Source: Phycisphaerales bacterium (GTDB lineage Bacteria; Planctomycetota; Phycisphaerae; Phycisphaerales; UBA1924). Taken from it: DNA of 7,075 bases. The notes under the pieces were generated by a model that ran no database searches, had not been told where the DNA came from, and was given only the letters and a program-made list of their open reading frames with translations. The stretch covers positions 1 to 7,075 of the forward strand of contig JAIEQQ010000195.1 in NCBI GenBank assembly GCA_019747615.1, read 5' to 3'. Below are positions 1 through 5,400 of the stretch, in pieces (the first letter of the stretch is position 1; the number at the start of each line of letters is the position of its first letter). A program made the position numbers and the translations under genes.

Positions 1-1
1 G

Positions 2-589
2 CATTGGCCGCGGCAGCCCGTGCCCGCCTGCTTCGATTTCATGGACGTGTTCACCTATCCGCGCACCGCCATGATGGCCCTGCCCCCCGCAGCCCATGGC
101 GAGCCCGACTCCTTCGCCGAAGTGCGCAGCGGCCAGGTTCCGCGCGGCTTCGCCCGCGGCAACATCCTGCTGAGCGAGAAAGAACAAATCCCCGGCCTCA
201 TCCATCCCGATCTCTCTCGCTGCGCACCCATCGGCCTGCGATTTGATTTCCTCCGCGGCGACGAAACCATCCGCCTCTCCGGCATGGACCCGCGTCATCC
301 GGACCTCGACGTGCTGCTCCCCCGCCAGCGTGTGCAGTTCTCCATCCCCGTCCAAGACCGCTTCGTCGAGGCGTATGGCGAACTGGCGCAGATCTTCGTC
401 GATGTTGACAAGGGCGTGCTCACGCTCGTCTGGGTCGCCCGAACGCCGCTGCCTCGCGCACTGATGCCGGGTGATGATCTGGACGTGCTGGAGCGCACCA
501 AGTGGCGCATGCTCGGCGACACCGCCTCGCCCGATGAGCTCTCTCTCCGCAGCACATCGTCGGCCGTGGGCCGGAGGGCCGCGCTATGA
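2..589 (+). CDS. DUF2169-type protein, C-terminal part (T6SS-associated adaptor family), 5' partial
   Basis: The frame is open from base 2 with no stop, so the gene almost certainly begins upstream; GTG at 20 and ATG at 41 are internal codons, not convincing starts. The visible 195 residues carry the pattern I associate with the end of DUF2169 domains: a CAPIGLRFDF segment in place of the usual AP-x-DQR, then RGDETIRLSGMDP, then a DVLLPRQRVQF stretch, and finally a beta-rich part ending in VLTLVWVARTPLP, which resembles the usual LTLTWR motif. DUF2169 proteins are encoded beside VgrG, PAAR-like and effector genes and are thought to act as cytoplasmic adaptors that load cargo on the T6SS spike. 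The protein ends about 50 residues after that motif, so it lacks the pentapeptide-repeat extension seen in some members. Its TGA overlaps the next ATG, implying translational coupling. The family call comes from remembered motifs without a profile search. Confidence 0.72.
   Translation, partial: HWPRQPVPACFDFMDVFTYPRTAMMALPPAAHGEPDSFAEVRSGQVPRGFARGNILLSEKEQIPGLIHPDLSRCAPIGLRFDFLRGDETIRLSGMDPRHPDLDVLLPRQRVQFSIPVQDRFVEAYGELAQIFVDVDKGVLTLVWVARTPLPRALMPGDDLDVLERTKWRMLGDTASPDELSLRSTSSAVGRRAAL
573..578 (+). promoter_or_regulatory. Ribosome binding site inside the end of the DUF2169 gene
   Basis: GGAGGG lies 7 nt before the ATG at 586, within the last codons of the upstream gene. It favours ATG 586 over the nearby in-frame ATG at 592 and lets the PAAR-like gene be translated both by re-initiation and independently. 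Confidence 0.6.
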
Positions 590-1725
590 CCATGCGCATC
601 AGCAAGTACCTGCCGATCGCGGGCATTGGCAATGACTTTCATTGCGTCACGCCGCCGCAGGTGCCGCCGACACCACCGCCGCCGGCGGTTCCGTTGCCGA
701 TCCCGAGTTACCCGTGGACGCAGCTTGCGTCCAACCCCGCGTCGGGACTCATCTTTGGCAAGTTCACCTGGAAGGTGACGACCGAGGGCATGGGCGATGT
801 GCTGATGGGTCATGACTGGGGCATGGTGCAGCCGCACATCCCCAAGCCGCCATATTCCGCTACCCCGGCGCTCATCACGACGCTCATGGGCGCCAGCTTC
901 AAGTACTTCCTTCCCAGCTACTCCGTTCAGCAGATACCGACTGGCGGTGCCATCGCAGCCGTGGGACCATCCGGGTCTGCCGTCGCCATCAGCACCCCGG
1001 CGTTCATGATCATCACACAGGTGTGCATTGATGTCGGCGGCGGGCCGTGCTCCCTCGTTGCTCCGACTGGCGTCGGCTTCCAAGTCCCCAGCACGCGATG
1101 GGTCGGTTTCACGTGGGCCGATCTCGGCGCGGGCCTGATTTCACTCGCGGCCGATGCCGCCTCGGCCGCCGCCAGCGGCGCAATGGGCAACGCGATGACC
1201 AAGGGCGCCGAAGGCATCCTCCCGGGCATCGTGCTCGGCGTCGTTATGAACACCACCGGCGGCCTGATGCAGTCCGTGTTCAACTCCGCATTCCCCACGT
1301 GGGGCGGCCTTGCCCTCGGCGGCTTCACCATGGGCGTATCCGTCATCGGCGCGCCTGCCGCCATCGGGCTCTTCGGCGGCCGACTTGCCGACACCGTCGG
1401 CGGCAGCGAACGCCCGTGGGATACCGGTGCGACCGATGGCACCAGCGATGCGCCGCCGCCAGCAGCACCGGCCACAACCGCGTCGGCCTCCACTGCTACG
1501 CCCGCGCCGGATGCAGGGAGCGGCGGCGCGGGGGGGGCGGGTGGTGCCGGCGGTGCCGGCGGTGCGGGGGGTGGAGGAAGTGGGGGCGGGAGCGGCCCCG
1601 AAGGTCCTGGGAGCGCAGGCACTGACTCCGGTGGTAGCGATTCCGCCGACGGCGGTGTCTGCGGCCCCGATGACCCGAACGCGCCCGCAGGCCCGCCCAC
1701 CAGCGGCGGCAGTTCCACCATGTGA
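586..1725 (+). CDS. PAAR-like protein with hydrophobic domain and Gly/Ser-rich tail (probable T6SS spike or cargo protein)
   Basis: 379 residues, starting at ATG 586 (ATGA overlap with the DUF2169 gene, GGAGGG 7 nt upstream). Residues 11-50 hold an IAGIGNDFHC motif followed by a Pro-rich run (PPQVPPTPPPP, then PLPIPSYPW). This recalls the opening of PAAR-like (DUF4150-related) proteins that accompany DUF2169 genes. A further PAAR-like segment at 74-90 contains MGHDWG and PHIPKPP. H19, H76, H84 and C147 or C155 occur in the His-His-His-Cys order of PAAR zinc ligands, though that assignment is inference. Residues about 178-270 are hydrophobic and Gly/Ala-rich (for example ILPGIVLGVV and LALGGFTMGVSVIG) and could contain two or three membrane-associating helices. 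Residues about 285-379 are low-complexity Pro/Ala/Thr, then Gly-Ala and Gly-Ser repeats, with no recognisable enzymatic domain. No prePAAR motif is seen at the N terminus. Function is inferred from motifs and the coupled neighbour; a non-secreted structural role is possible. Confidence 0.62.
   Translation: MTMRISKYLPIAGIGNDFHCVTPPQVPPTPPPPAVPLPIPSYPWTQLASNPASGLIFGKFTWKVTTEGMGDVLMGHDWGMVQPHIPKPPYSATPALITTLMGASFKYFLPSYSVQQIPTGGAIAAVGPSGSAVAISTPAFMIITQVCIDVGGGPCSLVAPTGVGFQVPSTRWVGFTWADLGAGLISLAADAASAAASGAMGNAMTKGAEGILPGIVLGVVMNTTGGLMQSVFNSAFPTWGGLALGGFTMGVSVIGAPAAIGLFGGRLADTVGGSERPWDTGATDGTSDAPPPAAPATTASASTATPAPDAGSGGAGGAGGAGGAGGAGGGGSGGGSGPEGPGSAGTDSGGSDSADGGVCGPDDPNAPAGPPTSGGSSTM
1522..1590 (+). 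repeat. G-rich short tandem repeat coding Gly-Gly-Ala units
   Basis: A low-complexity stretch in the 3' part of the PAAR-like gene. GGTGCCGGC occurs twice exactly (1543-1551, 1552-1560), with a partial third copy at 1561-1565 and degenerate copies on both sides, giving a 9-bp period that encodes Gly-Ala-Gly units. G runs at 1530-1537 (8 G), 1539-1541, 1566-1571 (6 G), 1582-1586 and 1588-1590 meet a loose G-quadruplex pattern on the coding strand. The repeat keeps the frame, so copy number can vary without truncating the protein. Confidence 0.7.
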
Positions 1726-1728
1726 CTC

Positions 1729-1752
1729 ACGCGACGCTTCCCCGTCTTGCGT
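1729..1752. terminator. Imperfect stem-loop just after the PAAR-like gene
   Basis: ACGCGACG (1729-1736) pairs with CGTC (1743-1746) and GCGT (1749-1752), with a two-base TT bulge and a CTTCCC loop. It begins 3 nt after the TGA at 1723-1725 and lies in the gap between convergent genes. There is no U tract, so it may be a weak or Rho-assisted stop, or chance pairing in GC-rich DNA. Confidence 0.3.
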
Positions 1753-1781
1753 TCTGGCATCAAACGAGCTTCACGCGAACT

Positions 1782-1812
1782 GGACAGCGTGGGCGCGGCT
1801 TGACGCTCGTCC
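1782..1812. terminator. Stem-loop between convergent genes, possible bidirectional terminator
   Basis: GGACAGCGT (1782-1790) pairs with ACGCT (1803-1807) and GTCC (1809-1812), with C1808 bulged: a 9-bp stem with a 12-nt loop. On the plus strand it is followed by GTTTCGCTTC, a poor U tract. It lies 16 nt beyond the stop of the minus-strand gene ending at 1829 and 56 nt beyond the PAAR-like stop, a position suited to ending both transcripts. Confidence 0.42.
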
Positions 1813-1828
1813 GTTTCGCTTCGACGCC

Positions 1829-2101
1829 TCACCCAATCCGCAGCAGCAAGTGCCTCACCACTCGTCCGTGCCGCACGACGCACACGCCGTAATTCGCGCA
1901 CGCGCCGGGCGCGATGTGGTCGCGCGAGTTGTAAATCCACAGTTCGTCGGCGGGCGTCATTGAGCCGCAGAGCTTCAGCCATGCGTCATGGCTCGCGCCG
2001 AACACGCGGCCCGCGTGCTCCGGCCCGCCGGCGTGGATCCGCTCGGCCTCGTCAATGGAGACTCGACGGTACAACCAGGTTGCAGGCAGTTCATTCGACA
2101 T
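1829..2101 (-). CDS. Small hypothetical protein, 90 residues
   Basis: Not assigned to a named family. The protein starts MSNELPATWLYRR and contains a central GASHDAWLKLCGSM-TPADELWIYNS segment and a C-terminal YGVCVVRHGRVVRHLLL segment. A W-x-x-L...M-x-x-x-DELW...S plus G-x-x-x-V-R-x-G-x-VV arrangement recurs in small uncharacterised bacterial proteins, which argues that this frame is real and not a shadow. It looks soluble, alpha/beta, with no signal peptide or membrane span. C66, C82 or nearby cysteines are visible but form no clear metal motif. The frame is open to 2284, but the extra 61 residues are Arg-rich, look non-coding and overlap the divergent promoter area, so I chose the ATG at 2101. 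No strong Shine-Dalgarno precedes it. It converges with the PAAR-like gene and diverges from the 36-residue gene; a role in the secretion module cannot be shown. Confidence 0.6.
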   Translation of the reverse strand: MSNELPATWLYRRVSIDEAERIHAGGPEHAGRVFGASHDAWLKLCGSMTPADELWIYNSRDHIAPGACANYGVCVVRHGRVVRHLLLRIG

Positions 2102-2163
2102 CGGGTGCTGGGTTTGACATGATAGATATCGCCGACGGTGGATCTCGTGCCGGTGCTTGCGCT

Positions 2164-2177
2164 CGGCCTTTCGGCCG
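2164..2177. other. Short GC hairpin in the divergent spacer
   Basis: CGGCC (2164-2168) and GGCCG (2173-2177) flank a TTTC tetraloop, giving a compact 5-bp stem. It is too short and lacks a U tract, so it is not called a terminator. It may be an operator-like palindrome or chance. Confidence 0.25.
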
Positions 2178-2272
2178 CGCCAACGCATAATGCTCCGCCG
2201 GGGTTGAGCTTCACGGGGGATTCGATTCAGGCTAACATCAGCGTCGAGAGCGCCTCGCGTGACCGCATCTTC

Positions 2273-2277
2273 GGAGG
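2273..2277 (+). promoter_or_regulatory. Strong ribosome binding site for the 36-residue ORF
   Basis: GGAGG (within TCGGAGGTGA) sits 6 nt before ATG 2284. It is the best Shine-Dalgarno match in the window and is the main reason for calling such a short gene. Confidence 0.65.
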
Positions 2278-2283
2278 TGAGCA

Positions 2284-2394
2284 ATGGTAGCTTTTCCAGT
2301 ATCTTTCATCGGCGCCGCTTTGGTGGCGGTCGTGATCGTGACTTTCGGAGTGTTCCTGCTCGTTCGTCTCCTCTCCGATCAACGGAAGCGCTGA
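2284..2394 (+). CDS. Small single-span membrane protein, 36 residues
   Basis: The reading frame ATG 2284 to TGA 2394 encodes 36 residues. After MVAFPVSF comes a long hydrophobic run (IGAALVAVVIVTFGVFLLV, about residues 9-27), then a basic tail RLLSDQRKR. This is a typical single transmembrane helix with the positively charged C terminus predicted in the cytoplasm (N-out, C-in). Support for translation is the GGAGG 6 nt upstream and the codon use (GTA, GCT, TTT, CCA), which is richer in A/T than the surroundings but gives a coherent hydrophobic protein. No family is recognised. Small membrane proteins of this kind often modulate transporters, sensors or envelope complexes, but nothing here shows a partner. 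hrpA begins 100 bp downstream on the same strand, so co-transcription is possible. A longer ORF overlapping in another frame (2259-2468) has an unnatural Arg/Ser composition and is not preferred. Confidence 0.62.
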   Translation: MVAFPVSFIGAALVAVVIVTFGVFLLVRLLSDQRKR

Positions 2395-2494
2395 CTCTCG
2401 ACGCAGTTCCGCGAATCGCTGGGCACCGTCGATCTCGCGAAACGACGCGTCAGGAACCTCGCACCTAGCCGTTGTCGCAGGCCGAGCGCCCGAC
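2395..2494. other. Spacer before hrpA
   Basis: These 100 bases between the small membrane protein gene and hrpA hold no convincing terminator, promoter box or Shine-Dalgarno. The lack of a terminator leaves open that hrpA is read from the promoter upstream of 2284. Confidence 0.4.
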
Positions 2495-5400
2495 GTGCCG
2501 AGTCTTCGCTACGCTCGCCCCTTGGGCATCGATTTCACCAAACTCGCCCCGCGGCTCGAAGGCGTGATGCTCGAGGATCTCCCCGCGCTCCGCGCCGCCC
2601 TCGGCAACCTCAACCACAGCTCGCCCGCATCCGTGGTCGATGCGTTCATCCAGCGACTCGAACGCTCCGAGAAACGCGTCGCCGCGCGACGCTCGCTGGC
2701 GCCCACGCCGCGCTTTGATCAAGACCTGCCGGTCATCGCGCGTCGTCGCGAGATCGCCGATGCGATCCGCGATCATCAGGTCGTCATCCTCTGCGGCGAG
2801 ACCGGCAGCGGCAAAACCACCCAGCTCCCGCAGATCTGCCTCTCTCTCGGGCGCGGCGTGCGCGGGCTCATCGGCCACACCCAGCCCCGCCGTCTCGCCG
2901 CCCGCGCCGTGGCCACGCGCATCGCCGCCGAGCTCTCGACCCCACTCGGCCGCCAGGTCGGATTCAAAGTCCGTTTCGGCGACCAGACCTCCGGCGAGAC
3001 CATGATCAAGCTCATGACCGACGGCATCCTGCTCGCCGAGGCCACCGGCGGCGCGGGAAACGCCGACAGCGCGGGGCGCGATCAAGACCTGCTGCGCTAC
3101 GACACCATCATCATCGACGAGGCCCACGAGCGATCGCTCAACATCGATTTCCTGCTGGGTTACCTGAAGCGATTGCTGCCGCGAAGGCCGGATCTGAAAG
3201 TCATCGTCACCAGCGCGACGATCGACCCGGCGCGCTTCAGCGACCACTTCGGCGGGCCGACGGTCGCGCCGGTGCTCATGGTCAGCGGGCGAACGTTCCC
3301 CGTCGAGATGCGATACAGCCCCGTCAGCGATCGCGACGAGATCACCGGCGAGGTGGACAATCAAGCGATCGTCGACGCGGCACACGAGCTGTGCTCGCCG
3401 CGACTGGTCGAGGGCGACATCCTCGTGTTCCTCCCCGGCGAGCGCGAGATCCGCGACACCGAGGCGGCCCTGCGCCGCGATGGGCCAAGCGGCGCCGAGA
3501 TCCTCCCTCTCTACTCGCGCCTCACCGAGCAGGAGCAGGACCGCGTCTTCAAGCCCAGCGCGCCCGGCCGCCGCAAGATCGTCCTGGCGACCAATGTCGC
3601 CGAGACCTCGCTGACCGTGCCGGGCATTCGATACGTGATCGATGCGGGCCTCGTGCGCTTGGCGCGATACGACCCGCGCAAGAAGGTCCAGCGATTGCCC
3701 ATCGAGATGGTCTCGCAAGCGTCCGCCAATCAGCGCTCCGGTCGCTGCGGGCGCGTCGCGGCGGGCGTGTGCATCCGTCTCTACAGCGAGTCTGCGTTCA
3801 ACGCCCAGCCGATCTTCACCGATCCGGAGATCCGCCGAACCGATCTCAGCGCCGTGATCCTGCGTGCAAAGGCGATGGACCTCGGCCCGGTGAACGAGTT
3901 CCCATTCCTGGACATGCCCAGCGCCACCGCGATCCGTGATGGCTGCGAGACGCTCTTTGAGCTCGGCGCGCTGGAGACCAAGTACCCCGATGGCGAGATC
4001 ACGCCGGTCGGGCGATCACTCGCCCAGCTCCCGGTTGATCCGCGCGTCGGGCGCATGCTCATCGGCGGGCGAGACTTTCGCTGCGTGCCTGAGATGATCG
4101 TGCTCGCTGGCGCTCTGGAGACGCAAGACCCGCTGCAGCGCCCCGCGGGGCGTGAGAGCGCCGCCGACATCGCCCACTCAGCGTTCAAGAGCGAGAAGAG
4201 CGACTTCGTCACGCTGCTGAACCTTTGGCGGATGTTCGACATGGAGGTGCGGCGTGGGCGCGAGTCTTCGGCGCAGGCTTGGTGCCGCGAGCAGTTTGTC
4301 TCCGCGGCACGGATGCGTGAGTGGATCGAGACCGCCGAGCAGCTCCGCGACGCCGCGATCGATGCGGGTTTGGCCGATGAGCGTTCTGCCGACTTTCGAG
4401 GCGTGGGCGAGGCCGACGACGCGAGTGTTCACAAGGCGTTGCTCACGGGCCTGATCACGAGCGTCTGCTGCCGCGACGACGCCGGCGGCGGCTATGAGTA
4501 CAACGGCATCCGGGGCAACAAGTGCTCGATCTTCCCTGGCTCGTGCCTGTTCAAGAAGCGCCCGAAGTGGTTTGTCGCGTCCGAGATCGTGCAGACCACC
4601 AAGCTCTACGCGCGAACGCTGGGCCCGATCGAGCCTTCGTGGCTCGAAGACGCGGCCCCGCACATGCTCACGCGCGAGGTCGAGGGCCCGCACCTGGATG
4701 AAGTCAACGGCGAGCCCTCGTGCTTTGAGCGATTGACGCTGACGGGTCTGACGGTGGTGCCGCGCCGCAAGGCGAGCCTGAGCAGCGCCGACCCTGTGCT
4801 GGCGCGCCGCGTGCTGATCGATCGGCTGCTGATCGGCAACGAGTATCCGAGCGCCGCCACGTTCACCCATCACAACGCCAAGGTCCTGGCGCTGGCGATC
4901 GAGTGCGGCGCGAAGCTCCGGTTGACGGAGTCGCCGATCGACCACGCGCGGCTGCGCGACCACTTCGAGAAGCTCATTCCCGCGAGCGTTGTTTCGCGAT
5001 CAAGGCTCGACGTTTGGCGGCACGAGGCCGAGCGGCGTGAGCCGCGTGTGCTGTTTCTTTCGCAAGACATCGTGCTGAAGCCCGAGGCGTTCGAAGCGCT
5101 CGACCAGAGCCGCTTTCCAACGTCGCTCACGATCACCCGCGCCAGCGGCGAGGCCGCCTCATGCCCGATCAGCTATCGCATGGCCAGCGGCAAAGACACC
5201 GACGGTGCAACCGTTCGCGTCTTGCTCACGGATCTGCCCCGCATCGACGCCGACCGCACGCCCTGGGGCGTGCCCGGCTGGCTGGGCGAGAAGGTCGCGA
5301 GCCTGATCAAGCAGTTGCCCAAAGCCGAGCGGGCGAAGATCGAGGCCGTCGCGCTCGCAACCGCCAAGACGACCGACACCAAGCTCGCCCTCGCGGCGAT

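Larger units (their letters stand above)
2102..2283. promoter_or_regulatory. Divergent spacer with weak promoter-like elements
   Basis: This 182-bp spacer separates the divergent 90- and 36-residue genes and should hold both promoters. For the minus-strand gene, TATCAT (complement of 2119-2124) matches a -10 box in five of six bases, but no good -35 box is found. For the plus-strand gene, TTCACG (2210-2215) and TAACAT (2233-2238) are 17 bp apart and each match in four of six bases. A consensus TTGACA at 2114-2119 has no -10 partner at normal spacing. All assignments are tentative. Confidence 0.25.

Noticed and set aside
927..1982. 351-codon minus-strand frame opposite the PAAR-like gene
   Set aside because: Its Pro-rich middle is only the complement of the Gly-rich repeat, and it overlaps the 90-residue gene on the same strand in another frame.
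2114..2119. Perfect TTGACA as a -35 box on the plus strand
   Set aside because: No -10-like sequence exists 15-19 bp downstream (the region reads GGTGGATC), so a chance match is likelier.
2102..2284. N-terminal extension of the minus-strand gene to 2284
   Set aside because: The 61 extra residues are Arg/His-rich and lack protein-like pattern, and the extension would run through the divergent promoter area up to the start of the 36-residue gene.
2259..2468. 69-codon plus-strand frame overlapping the small membrane protein
   Set aside because: Arg/Ser-rich composition without pattern and no suitable ribosome binding site; the 36-codon frame fits the GGAGG far better.
2465..3718. 417-codon open frame on the minus strand opposite the hrpA 5' half
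   Set aside because: It lies opposite highly conserved helicase motifs, has repetitive Arg/Asp/Gly/Ala composition and no recognisable motif: a typical antisense shadow in high-GC DNA.
4178..4963. 261-codon minus-strand frame opposite the middle of hrpA, and the similar one at 5804-6379
   Set aside because: Both are opposite conserved HrpA sequence, have shadow-type composition and no start signals.
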